Of a DNA stretch of 64,000 nucleotides, positions 33,835 to 45,187 are shown in pieces. The notes below the pieces were generated by a model. The model searched no databases. It worked only from the letters and a program-made list of their open reading frames with translations, and was not told the origin of the DNA. Within the stretch, counting starts at the first letter, position 1, and each line of letters starts with the position of its first letter. The stretch spans positions 1 through 64,000 of the forward strand of contig JAIVFJ010000181.1 of the NCBI GenBank assembly GCA_025765615.1, read 5' to 3'. Position numbers and translations under genes: made by a program. Origin of the DNA: Zopfochytrium polystomum (lineage: Eukaryota; Chytridiomycota; Chytridiomycetes; Chytridiales; Chytridiaceae).

Positions 33835-35561
33835 TCACAGTTGAATGAGAGGTTGCTCGGGCGTTGCCGCGCCCGCAAACGACCCAGCCGTAGACGACGA
33901 CGGAGGCGGCGGCGGCGGCGCGCGTCCCCGCCTTGCGGCGGCGGCTTCGCTCTTTGCCGCCCACTCCTGCCGCAGTCGATTCAGCTCCTGCTCCGTCTCT
34001 GAGAGCTGCTGCACTGCTGCCTGTTGCAGCAAATATGAAGGAGAGTTTTTTTCCCCCCGAGATTAGCTACTGTTTCCGGAATACAAGCCAAAAAAAAAAG
34101 GGGGGGAACGCGCGAGGGGGCCGGAGGGGGGGAGGCAAACACAAGGGAGCCTTACCTTGAGTTGCCCCATTCCCGTCTGAAACAAGCTCTCGTAGTCTGC
34201 CAAGTGCCTCAGGGACAGTTCGCTTAGGCCGCTCTCTAACACGTTTGTCGGTCTCGCAGACGGGGACATGCTGGAAATGAATACATTCTTGCTGAGCTGG
34301 GAGCTCTCAATGATGTTGGAGATGACCACCGGGACTTTGTCAAAGCTTGGGGAGTGGTTGTGAGAACAAAAAACCAAACAAAAAAAAAACCAAAAAAAAA
34401 AACAAAAAAAAAACAGATCAGCAATGAGGAGCTTGCCAGATTCGCAAAAAAAAAAAGGGTGTCCCATTGCTTACTCTGCGTCGGGCACTGTTCTTCGAAA
34501 GCAGCCGAAGTCAATGTTCAAGGTCGACGCTTCCGTCGCCCCGGTCGTGAATATGGCTGCGACGATTTGGTCGGGCTGGATGTGAGCGGGCCGTTTAACA
34601 CCCTCGCACTGGGCGCGTAAAGAGTCGTACATGGCGCCTTCTTTGAGAGACATGGACAACGGCGAGTTGCGGCGAAAGCGAAAGAAGCCGACCGCGTTCT
34701 GCCGAAGAGAATGAAGTGGGGGAAGAATGTCAGTGATCCGGGGCGCAGCACCGGAAGGGCCTCCCATTCTAGTCAAAAAAAAAAAAAAAAAAAAAAAAAG
34801 GTTGAAACGAAACTGGGTACGACTTGAAGATGTCGGGATGAAACTGGCCCCAGATATTGATGTGAAGGTTCGGCGCGGGCAGTGGGCAAAAGGAGGTGAC
34901 GATAACGTGGGTGGACTTTGTCCTCAGTTCGGCTTGGTCGTCGGTGATCTGGGCATGTGCATTGCAAGTGATCGAATAGTTCATTAGTCCCTTTACCATC
35001 TGGGCCCATGCCCGGAACGCAGAAGATCAGGGGAAACGTGCGGAGGTCCTGGCTCACCGAGGACGAAACGTTTGTCCTGATCCCGCCAATCTAATTGTTG
35101 AAGGAGAGGGCTTCAGCATCAAGGGGGGGAGGGCAATGCAAGCACGACGGGTAACCGCCCTCCAACTTGCCAGTATGCCGGCAAGGTCCTCGTTGTTGTG
35201 TGACGACATCATCTCAAACTGAAGAGCCGACAGGACGGCCCCAGATATTTGAATGTCGATGGGGAGTGCGGGGCCGGACGGGATCGGTTGCTGGGTGGGG
35301 GAGGACGAGGTGGAGGTGCTGGTGGTGGTGGTGGTAGTGGCAGGAGCGGGCGTCATAGTAGCAAAGGAGGGTGTAGGGGACTGCTGAGGTGCCAGTGGGC
35401 GACTTATCGCCGTAGCGGAGGACGATCTGGGCGTGAGGACCGGTGGCGAGAGGAACGAGGTCGACACGGGCCGGCCAGGGACAGCGGGCGCAGCGAGGTG
35501 CGATGTAGGCGCTGGAGATGCGAGCGTGTTTGACGACGGCGACAGCAGGGTGAACGACGAA

Positions 35562-35593
<32 letters not shown>

Positions 35594-35644
35594 TGATTGC
35601 GGAGATGGCGACGCCGCGCCCGCGTTTCGAAAGTTGCCGAACAT
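33835..35644 (-). CDS. Abraxas/FAM175-like MPN-domain protein
   Basis: It resembles the scaffold subunit of the BRISC/BRCA1-A complexes that hold the K63-specific deubiquitinase BRCC36. The start at 35644 (MFGNFRNAG) is the first Met after a stop-free upstream stretch and is uncertain. A Ser/Pro/Thr-rich N-terminal region (about 120 residues) precedes the MPN-like domain: IDIQISGAVLSALQFEMMSS, IGGIRTNVSSSITCNAHAQI, NINIWG-type strand, then NAVGFFRFRRNSPLSMSLKE, matching the family's VVGWYRFRRNTxxxMSxRE block. Then NVFISSMSPSARPTNVLESG, and a C-terminal coiled coil (LQQAAVQQLSETEQELNRLRQEW) ending TPEQPLIQL. No JAMM zinc ligands are seen, as expected for Abraxas. Five or more exons. It is head-to-tail with TAD3. 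Confidence 0.72.
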
Positions 35645-36005
35645 GTGCGCGGCGCTGAGGGGAGGGTGGAGAGGTGGGGTTGGCGGGGGTGGGTTCACTC
35701 TTCTGAGCGGCTTGCGGTGTGGACGGCTCGATTTTTCGTGAAGAATCCACACACGGTTTGATCGGTTGTTGAGTGCGGCGGGGGCCCCACCTGGCACCCA
35801 CGGCCGGTCCTCCCCCTCACGCGGGCAGCACGTTGTGCCGAGGTTGACCATCGGGTGAGACTCAGACCGACCAAATGCGAGCAAGGGGCTGCTCCCCCTC
35901 GCGCGCGTTTTCCGTTGGACGTAGGTAGACGGAGGGAGACTTCCCAGTGCAATTCGGGAGAAGTTTTCTGCAGTTTGTGGCCACCAGAGAACGGCACAGG
36001 CGAAC

Positions 36006-36047
<42 letters not shown>

Positions 36048-37606
36048 AAGAAAGAAAGAAAGCGCAAGCACGACACGGCGCAGCAGGGCAGATGAAAGAA
36101 GGTCGGTTTGGTTTCAGGCGCTTGTATCAACCTTTTGCACAAGTACCCATCCTTACTACGTCGAAAAAGACGCAAATTGGTGACCCCTCCCCCCCATGAA
36201 TGAATAGGGGAAAGCCGTTGGAGGGTACGAGCCAGTTCGGGTTTATTTGCTTTGTCAAGTGATGTTTGATCGATCCAAGAATCTTTGGTGACTACTAATT
36301 TAAATATGTGTGATACTTCCATTGTAATGTAACCACCACATCATATCCCAAGCTACCTACCATTATTTAATGTTGGTCGTCGTGAGCACCAATTATTAAC
36401 CTTGTATAACGCCCACCGACAATTGAGTAAAAGACGGACAAAAAAGGCCAAGGTGTAACAATTGCAAGCAAAATGGGAAATGGTCAGCGCACGTGAGAAT
36501 AAAATGAAAGATGTCACTCTTACAAGCAGTTTAAGGCCTCACAACCTACGCTTGCTCACAACAGACCCATACGGGTCAAATCCAAGCTTGAAGTTGTGTC
36601 ATGGAAGAGGTAAATGGTACATAGTGAGGGTGAGACAGCTCGTTCTCACTTTTTTTTTTTTTTTTTTGAAGAGGGGCAAGATCTTTCACCAGTGAACATG
36701 CGACGCTGCTAGCTTGGACTGGGTAAAGTAAAAAAAAACCTCTGCGTGCCGAGGAGGAAAATGGTGCAGCACCTGCATTTGAAGTTAGAGAGTGTGAAAT
36801 TTACACCCATGCAGGCGCCCGGCCACGAACGCACCACTAAGGGCCCGCCGCTGCGAGTTCCATGGCCCCGCTGGCACCACCAGTCCAGAGAAGAAGAGGC
36901 GCAAGCGTCGGCGGCAACCACACACACACACACTCACACCCGTGCACACACACGTACGGCCACCACCGCCAGCCACGACTGGAACTGTGGCGGCCGCTCT
37001 GTGTGTCTATGTGCGTGCCCGGATAACCCTGCCTGCATCCTCCAACGCCGTGTGAAGAAGGTTTCCTTTGAAGGTAAAAAGTCAGAAGACTGTTCATTGT
37101 TGGGGCCATTTTCTTTCTGCCTCCTCTCCGGTCCCCAGTTCTCCCACGTCACTCACACTGTAACATTTGCCACACCACGACCATGTACATGAACGTCATT
37201 GCAAGGCTCTGTCGTGGAAGGAACAAATAAAAAACAAGAGGCCGATCGATCGCGTTCGTACAGCCACAAAGCTCAAAAAAAAAATTCAAGAATTAAAGCA
37301 AAAAGTCCAAAAATGGAAGGAGAGTTGTAAGGCCTGTCTCGCCTTCCATACTTATCTGGAAAAATAATACTGCTTGGGGAGTCCACCAGAGACAGAAAGC
37401 GAGAGACAGAGAAAGAGAGATGCCTGCCTCTCGCCTGTCTGGCCGCCTGTCCTCTCGAAGAACAAGATTCCGTCCCTGTCTGTCTCTGTCTCTGTCTCTG
37501 TCCTCCTTCCCTCGCTTTCCCCATCACACACAAAAGGTGTTGCGAGATCTTCTTCCTCTTCTCCCGTTTCCGAGTCCACCCACCCCGCCTCGTTGTCATC
37601 ATCATC
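35645..37606. other. Divergent intergenic region
   Basis: It contains an A-tract of about 40 bp at 36008-36046, (CA)n at 36920-36950, and CT-rich sequence before 37606. AT-rich sequence at 36240-36480 differs from the GC-rich genes. No protein motif is seen in frames such as 36746-37192. The stretch just before 37607 may hide the exon encoding the missing signal peptide of the LRR protein. Confidence 0.5.
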
Positions 37607-38971
37607 ATGTCCTCGGACTGCGCGCTCCTACTCCAGGCGTGGCCCAACCTCGCCTCCATCGGCATGACGGCCTCGAACTGCTGCTCCGGCTTCGGATCCA
37701 TCATCGCCTGCGACGGGAACGACCGAATCACAAGCATTGGCACCGGCTACTCCGACTCGAACGCCCTCACTCCTGAACTGACGGGCGGCGGCCCCATCCC
37801 CCAGCAGATCTTCCAAATGACCCAGCTCAACAACATGTGAGCGCCCCCCCTTCAGTTTGCTTGCTGCTTGCTCTTGCTGACCGAAAAAAATCGAAACGCA
37901 TCGTTGCATCTTCCCTTTCCTTCCAATCAGCTGGTTCCAACACAGCGGATTGACTGGCCCGATTCCGACCGGGTTTGGTAGTTTGCAAAACCTGGAGGGC
38001 CTGCACCTGCACTACAACAACCTGTATGGAGAGGTTCCCGACGACATTGCTAACCTCCCAAACTTGAACTACCTTCACCTGGAGGGAAACCAGTGAGTGA
38101 TCCAAATAGATTTCGTCGCTCCTAACCCTCGTTCCCCACAGGCTTGGCCCCAACCTGCCAGCGTCATGGGGTAACAACCCCGGTGCGTTCAAGAATCTCA
38201 AGACGGCTCTTTTCCACACCAACTTGGTATAGGTTATGACACCCGGCCACATAATGCACCTAACCTTCCCTCTTCAAACAAGTTTGTGGGAACCGTTCCA
38301 GCCAGCTGGGGGAACAACGGCATGAAGTACACATACTTGGAGGTGTTTGGAAACTGCCTGTCCGGTTTGGAAGACACATCGTTAAAGTATGTAAACAAGA
38401 GGACTCCCACCCTGCGATTTTTATTGCTAATATTCCTCTTTCTTCGTCGCTCCGCAGCGGTGTCTACTGCACGACCGGCTGCCAATATGCCGGCGGAACA
38501 ATCATTTCGTACTACGACCCGCAAAAGCCAGCTAACGCTTGCCCTCCCAACACCGTGTCGTCGTACCACGCGAACTGCCTTGGCGGATACCCGGCCGTGT
38601 GCAACACGCAGAACTGCATCGCCGACAACGCCGCCCCTGCCTCCGCCTCTGACTTCGCGGCCCCGCCTGGCTGGGGCAACGTGGTGGTCCCCACTCCCAA
38701 TACTGTGACCTCGGCGAGCACTAGCTCTGCGTCGTCGTCGTCCTCCTCGGCAGACTCTTCCTCGTCTTCCTCAGCGTCTCCTTCGTCGAGCGCGGCTGCC
38801 AAGTCTTCGCCCAGTGCGGCCACAGTCGCGGCAACGTCGTTGCCCGGATCGGCAAACTCTACAACATCCTCGAAGAGTGACTCCACTCGATCCGCTGGAG
38901 CCTCTGGATACGTGGTTGCTGGCGCTACTATTTCCTCCCTTATCCTGTTCATGTCCATGTCCATGTTCTAA
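37607..38971 (+). CDS. Leucine-rich-repeat surface protein with Ser-rich stalk
   Basis: An extracellular-type LRR protein. Exon 1 (SSDCALLLQAWPNLASIG, CDGNDRITSI) resembles the cysteine-capped N terminus of plant- and chytrid-type LRR ectodomains. Repeats follow: LTGPIPTGFGSLQNLEGLHL, LYGEVPDDIANLPNLNYLHL, FVGTVPASWGNNGMKYTYLE. A Cys-rich cap (VYCTTGCQYAGGT, NACPPNT, ANCLGGYPAVCNTQNC) is followed by about 100 residues very rich in Ser, Ala and Thr and a hydrophobic C terminus (GYVVAGATISSLILFMSMSMF). That end could be a GPI-attachment signal or a single membrane helix with no tail. Five exons; introns near 37839, 38093, 38229 and 38388. From Met 37607 no signal peptide is visible, so the true first exon is probably upstream. 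Likely cell wall or surface recognition (inference). Confidence 0.82.
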
Positions 38972-39666
38972 GCAAAGATCCCCAAGAGTTCTCAGAGCCA
39001 GCCCTTTTTCCCCCCTTTCCGACGGTTCCTTTAAAGATGTAGAGCCATTAAAATCAGTTCATAGACGTTCTTCGTCCCATGTTGATTTTTTATTATTTTT
39101 TTTTTTTTGACAACGTGGGAGATCCGACAAAAGCAAGCTTGATTTCTTGGACTGCCCCTCGCCGGAGGAAATTAGAGCCGTCCCCTGAAGAAAAAGGGGC
39201 ATAGATTTTGCGTCTGTGCTCCGATGCTTTTCTCCTTGACTGTTCAAATATCAATCTGCCAATTTCCCTCCCACCGTGGGTTCACCTTGGCGCTGCGGCT
39301 GTTTCCTTGGGGAGACAAAAAGCAAAATTTTCATTTCTGCCCAGAGTTTGTTTGTTCCTTTGTCTCATTTTCCACTTTTTTTTTTCTTTTTTCCTTTGTT
39401 GTTGTTGCATCGATCAGCCGATTGATCCCAGCCTACAGACAGAGAGGAGATATTTTTAACAAGTCAAACAATATTTATTTGCACATCCCAGACCGGCGCC
39501 GTGCGACGCAAGGGAGGAGGGGCGGAGCCGCCTTTCGAAAACTCCTCTCATAATCGCGCTCCACCTTTGGCCGTAGTAGAGTAGCACCCAAGGGACGCCT
39601 TCGGCCCGCCCCTCCTCCCCCCTCACACGCCGTCACCTACCCCGACCGCGAAACCAGCAGCTGCAT
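38972..39666. other. Intergenic, LRR gene to sphingoid-base kinase
   Basis: It holds short T-rich tracts and AATATTTATTTG, and no coding signal. Confidence 0.45.
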
Positions 39667-42026
39667 ATGGCGGTGCTAGGGCCAGTCGTCGGCGGTGAAG
39701 GAGCCGTAGGAGCAGGAGTAGGAGTCAGGGACTATGGCGGAGCAGCAGAGGGCGCAGCAGCGTCTGCCCCAACTCTGTTGGAGCAGACCGCGCCTCCCTC
39801 CTTATCGTCCTTTACGCAGGGCAACGGTGCACCCGAAGGCCATCCTCACGAGGAGCAGCAGCAGCGGTTGCCCTTTTCGTTCGACCCGCCCTCAGCAGAC
39901 GCAGCCCCGACGCACTCCTCCTCCTCCTCCTCCTCGTCCACCTTGTCATCCTGGTCCTCTCTGGCTTTCGTGTCGTGCGAGACTCCGCTGGATGAGGTCT
40001 CATCGCCCTCAAAACGTAAATGCACCCACCTGCCCTCATCTCGTATTCGATCAAACAGTTCCCCCCTTACCCTCCTTGGACGCAGAACCTAAATCCGGCG
40101 TGGACGCGGGGGATCACGAACAGCCCAACACAACATGTATGTTTGTCACCTCAGTTCTAAATGCTTACTGTTTTTCAAAAGATCACTCAAGCGTGCCGAT
40201 TCCTTTCGTATATGCTGTTACTTCTGGCAAATCCACGGCAACACCGAAGAACGGTAGCAGCGCCTTCTCGGTCTTTGTCCATTGCGTCAAAGAGAGTCCG
40301 GACTCGACCACCCTGTTCGAATTGAAGAAGTTTGAGGTCCCTTGCGGTGAGACTACCGAGGCTGACCACTGGCGGGATGTCGTTATGAAAGAAGCTGGTA
40401 ATGCCGAATTATACCGTCCTTTAGTCAAGCTGGCTAATTTTGTTCCACTCAAAAGAACTTTCGGAACGTCGTAATGTTTTGCTGATTGTCAATCCTGCAA
40501 GCGGCTCCAACCAAGGCTTGCGCGTTTTCAAAACAGTGGTGGAGCCGATGCTGTTAACTGCCAACGTTGATCTAACGGTGGTTGTAACGGAGAAACCCCG
40601 AAAAATTATGAGTGACATTCGGGAGATGGATAGCCTTCTCAATTTTGATGTCCTTGCAGTTTGCGGTGGAGATGGACTTGCCCACGAGGTTGTTAATGGA
40701 CTCTTGACGCGACCAGACTGGGCGAAGGCATCAAAAATTCCAATTGCGCTGATTCCCACCGGTATTTCTCTGTTTGTTGAATATTCTTCATTCCTAACAC
40801 GGCTTGACACTCCAGGCTCCTCAAATAAGCTGGCCAAGCTCCATAAGATATGCGATCCTTACCTGGCCACCCTCTCCATCTTACATGGGGCACCAGAACC
40901 TGCAGACGTTCTTGCGATGACAACCTACTCTGGTCTTCGCATTTTTTCGACTGGTCAAGTTAGCTGCGACCTTTCACCTCCGTCAATCGTTGCTGCTGTA
41001 AATAGTTCTCCGGTTGGTTGGATCCGTAGTTGGCTTAATTGGGGCAAAAGCGAAGAACCACGCCACCAGCACCGACTCCGCTATTTATTAAAAGACGATG
41101 ATACTCCTAGACAAACTGTTGAGCCTTCACAAAGTCCAGCGGCTTCCACCGCAAGCCCCATTTTAAGTCGACGTCGTCTCGTCTTGGGACCACCACTGAT
41201 GTATTGCCCGCTGTCGAACCAATCGGAACTCGTGGAGGACGAAAAGGCTGCTTGGTCGACCGTCCAGCTGCACCCGACATCGCCAATCACAGCCTCCCTT
41301 GGAAGTCCCGGAAGAATGATGCTGTCGACTGCTCGAACCAGAAGCGAGGTGGAAATTTCGTTTCCGAGCCAAAACGACTTTCCCGGAACCACGATTATCA
41401 AGTCGACACAAGCTTTCATCATCGAGACAGAGTACACTCCGACCACGGTTTCGCTTGCGTCAAAGCTCGTGTCGTCCTCAGAGCACAACCGAGTCCCCTG
41501 GGCATCGTCACCCTCTCCAGCAGCGAGCGGACGAAATGCATTCGCCGCTTCGTGTGCCCCGACGACCGCTCGCCGAGCTCGAAACAGCTCCGCCGCCGAC
41601 CGCGGTCGATTGGTGGTCGACGGTGAGCCCACCGATCCCGGACCATTCTCAGTGGAAGTGCTCCGCGGAATGATCACTCTTCTCCATCCACCCTCCGCGT
41701 TCGCGGCTGTCACCGAACGAGTCGTGCTTGCTCGTGACCATGCGCGGCGGAGTGAAGAGGCGTTACAGCGCAAAAGGCGGAAGGAAGACTTTCGCCGTCG
41801 CGCGAGTTCTTTAGGAAGTCTCGACGGCTCGGTTTGGGACGCGGTGGTGCGGTCTAGCGCCGGAGGAGGAGATGGTGGTGGATACCAACGCGAGGCTACT
41901 GAGGAGAGCGACCGGCGACTGACGTGGAATGGGAACGGGAGGGGACCGAGCTTCTTGGCCGCATCTGCTGTCGTGGGGGTAGTTGTCGTCGCGGTGGGGC
42001 TGGTGCGTTGGCGGGTGGCGGCGTGA
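39667..42026 (+). CDS. Sphingosine/long-chain-base kinase (DAGK-catalytic fold)
   Basis: It phosphorylates sphingoid bases with ATP. Five exons (39667-40015, 40086-40136, 40182-40397, 40456-40761, 40816-42026) join in frame to about 710 residues. After a Ser-rich N terminus comes a PH-like segment (SVPIPFVYAV, VFVHCVKESPDSTTLFELKK, EADHWRDVVMKEA), then RNVLLIVNPASGSNQGLRVF (nucleotide loop), DVLAVCGGDGLAHEVVNGLL (the GGDG motif) and IALIPTGSSNKLAKL, which deviates from the usual GSGNALA. Much later, VVDGEPTDPGPFSVEVLRGM matches the conserved C-terminal DGE...VEV strand pair. The middle (about 300 residues) is Ser/Pro-rich and poorly matches the substrate-binding C4 region. The last 25 residues form a membrane helix (AASAVVGVVVVAVGLVRW). 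Closest role: Lcb4/Lcb5; ceramide kinase is an alternative. Confidence 0.82.
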
Positions 42027-42333
42027 CGGGGTGGTAGTGGTGGGTTATTACGCTGAGCGGTTGAAACTCAATTTTTCACATTGTCGTCGTCGTACCGTTT
42101 CTTTCGTTCCTTCCTTCGTTCGTTCGTTCGTTCGACGTGGGCCAGTGGCCGTTGGCGCGCCGCCCGCACCCTCCCGGCCTCCAGCCTAGTCCTTTCAGTG
42201 CGGAATGAAATGGAAAAGGGGATGGAGCCGAAACAAAAAAGAAAAATTTCCCATCGGCCTCCTCTGTGGACGCATGCACTGTGCGGAGCCGTTAACGCCG
42301 GCGGAGCTGGAGCCGACAAGACGACGAAGAACG

Positions 42334-44729
42334 ATGTGGACGCATAGCCGCCGCCGCCGCCGACGCCCAGATGCCGCTGCTGCTGCTGCTGGGAATTCAG
42401 TCGCCGTGGTCGCAGTACCCATCCTTCTACTGGCCGTCGCCGTCCTCGGTGTTGCTCTGGCCCCGCAAGACCGACTGTTGGGCGTCGATCCCGCTCGTAA
42501 GTTGGTGCGCTAGGAAGGGGGCGCAACAAGGGACCGCGTCGCATCGAGCGTTCGTGCCGCGTCAGCCCCGGCAGCCGTGTTGTTTATCCCACAACCAGCT
42601 CACGATCCCGCCTCCTGTTCCACTCGTCCTCCCCCGCAGACAAGGCCATTTACGCCTCTGCCCTCGCGCCCGGCGCTTCCTCTTTTGCGTGCCTCGACGC
42701 GTCAAAGAGCATCCCGTCCACCTCCATCAACGACGACTACTGCGATTGTGTCGACGGGAGCGACGAGCCAGGTGAGCAGCCCACAAGCTCGACACTGTCG
42801 CGATTTCCCCAATCGGACTGTTTGCGGTGCACCCCTTGCTGACAATGAAATCTGGGGGGGCCAGGCACGTCGGCGTGTTTGCAAGGAAAATTCTACTGCG
42901 CGAATTCCGGCTTCGTCGGAAAGAGCATTCCCAGCTCGCGTGTGAACGATGGCATTTGCGGTAAAGCTGGAATTTGTCGTGCGGGGCGCGCGTGACCTTG
43001 ACTCTTTGCGCAGATACCGAGTGTTGCGACGGGTCGGATGAGTACTCTGGCATTGTATCGTGTCCGAACACGTGTGCGAAGAAGGCCGAGGCGGCGCGGA
43101 AAGCGGAGGAGGAAAAGGCCAGGATTGTGAGAGAGGTGAGGCGTTTATCGATCCATGCAGCACCCCCCGCCAAACCACCGTTTCGCTCGATCGCTAGGGT
43201 GTGCGAGTCAAGAAGACGTACATCGCCTTTGCGAAGAAAGCTCGTGCGGAAAGATCGAGTGAGATCCAGAAGCTGGAAAGCCAGATTTCCAACATGACGG
43301 CCCGCGTTGAAGAGCTTAAGTGTGCGTTGTGTTGTTGCGCCTCTCTACTGACCGTGTTCTGTTTTTTTTTCAGTTGCTAAAAGCGAAGCAGAGGCTTTCG
43401 AGTCAAAGGTCAATGCAGCTAAAGCCAAGCAAAAGGCTCGCGCCGCGTCCGCGGACATGCCGAGGCGAATCTCAGCGTGCCGCTCCCACGCCCAGGATCT
43501 TCGAGGCCACCTTGAGAAGCAAAACGAGCGCGTTTCCAGCCTTCGTTCAACCCTGGAGCATCTCGTTACGCTGCAGCAAGCCGAGGAAGGCGCAGCATTC
43601 CAAGCCCTTCTCCGTGACAAGCCCATTCTCAAGGAAACTCTCGATCGGTACGAAGAATTCCAGCTGCTGAACCCGAACCCCTTGATCGACATCCCGGCAG
43701 AACCAGACGCGCTCCAAGAGGCTTTGGATGGAGCTGCTGGCGCCGACGGTGGAGGAGGGGACGACGCCGACAACGTCGATTTGGGACTTCTCTTTGACAA
43801 TCCGTGCGAGGATCCAACCGCGTCGCTTTCGGCGTGCTTGTTCCACAGTTTCGACTCAGCGACGCGCCACCTCATTGTCGTCGTCACATCTCCGTTCCTG
43901 TGGCCTGGCTGGACAAAGATTGGTCGCCAGGTGGCGTCGCTGACTCGGCTGTCCACTCTTTTCATGAGTCCGTCCGAAGAACTGCAGGCGCTGAAGACGG
44001 ACGCCGCGCTCGCGCGCACCCGCCTGTCTGATGCCGAAAGCGAAAAGAGCAAGATGGAAATCAGGCTGAAAGAGATTAAAGAGCGCGTTGCGGTGGATTT
44101 CGGACCGGAAGGCGAATGGGACAAGCTCTTCAAGGAATGCATCAAGCTCACGAGCTTCGAATACGAGTACGAGCTGTGCTTCTTTGACAAGGTCACTCAA
44201 AAGCCCAAGAGCGGCGGTGCGGGAACCTCTTTGGGGTAAGTGTGTGTGTGTGTGTGTGTGTTTGTTGTGTTTTTTGTTGGTGTGTTGGTGAGATGCGAAA
44301 AGCAGCTGACAGTGAATGAATGAAACCCGGGTGGGGGACAGGTCGTTCACTCGGTGGGGCCACCGCTCAGAAGCGCCTCATATGACGGCCGTGCGGTATC
44401 AGGGCATGATGTTTGAGAACGGCGCCCACTGCTGGAATGGACCCGCTCGGTCTGTCGAGGTGACCATCCAGTGCGGAGTCGACAACAAAATTTTGACCGT
44501 CGCGGAGCCCAGCAAATGCGAGGTAGGCCAAAGCGTCCAACTCTTTCGCTGTCGACTTCAATGTCCAAGTCTTTGTGACGGGCTGCTGACTCGCGCTCAT
44601 GGGCTTCTTGCTTCTTGTTCTCTCGCTGGTCAACCTTAGTACCACATGAAGATTCAGAGTCCTGCCGCGTGCAAGGACGTCGAACAGCCGCAAGCATCGG
44701 CGGGAAGAGCCTCGTCAGGGGAGCTGTAA
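42334..44729 (+). CDS. GTB1: Glucosidase II beta subunit
   Basis: The regulatory subunit of ER glucosidase II, which trims glucose from N-glycans and supports the calnexin cycle. The start at 42334 gives a signal anchor ([19 protein letters not shown]). Exon 2 opens [11 protein letters not shown] and carries two LDL-A-like motifs: [20 protein letters not shown] and [20 protein letters not shown] coiled coil rich in Lys/Glu follows ([38 protein letters not shown]), then an acidic stretch, and a mannose-6-phosphate-receptor-like domain ([71 protein letters not shown]). It ends in SSGEL, not the HDEL-type ER retrieval signal of yeast and animal homologues. Exon starts include 42640, 42865, 43014 and 43198. 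Confidence 0.92.
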
Positions 44730-44919
44730 TGTGCTGGCGCAACTATACGACGGCTGCTGCTTGGGGGTTGGGCCCTGGCAAGCTCTTGCTTTCTGTTCTT
44801 GAAACGCATGGAGGCGTGGGTAAACTTTCCTTTTTTATTTCGCGTTTTGTGGCTCTGGGTGGGGGCCGGCGGTCGAAGCTGCCCCTTCATTGGAGTTGTT
44901 GTGGAAGGGCTGTCTTTTA

Positions 44920-44953
<34 letters not shown>

Positions 44954-45187
44954 AAAGCAGAAACAATATGTGCGCAAAGGGGGAGTGACCAACGCGCACA
45001 GCAGAAAAGAAATAATTAACTCCAGCACATCATGAACACCCCTCGGCTCCAAAAACAAAATAGAAAACAAGGAGAAAAAAAAAAAAAGCAGAAGCAGATC
45101 ACACCCTGCGGAACCAACAGTAGCAGTAGCAGCAGCGCGCGCGCGCGAATCCTCCGTTTTGCTGGTTGATAGTTGCACGCGACACTT
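44730..45187. other. Convergent intergenic region GTB1/ARG8
   Basis: A 31-bp A-tract (about 44921-44951) and further A-rich sequence (45063-45090); no gene is seen. Confidence 0.5.

Noticed and set aside
33306..34002. Several frames of 100-200 codons on both strands
   Set aside because: They read a (GA)n microsatellite as Arg-Glu or Ser-Leu and have no other content.
36746..37192. 148-codon frame with Thr-His run
   Set aside because: It reads through a (CA)n microsatellite, and nothing else in it is protein-like.
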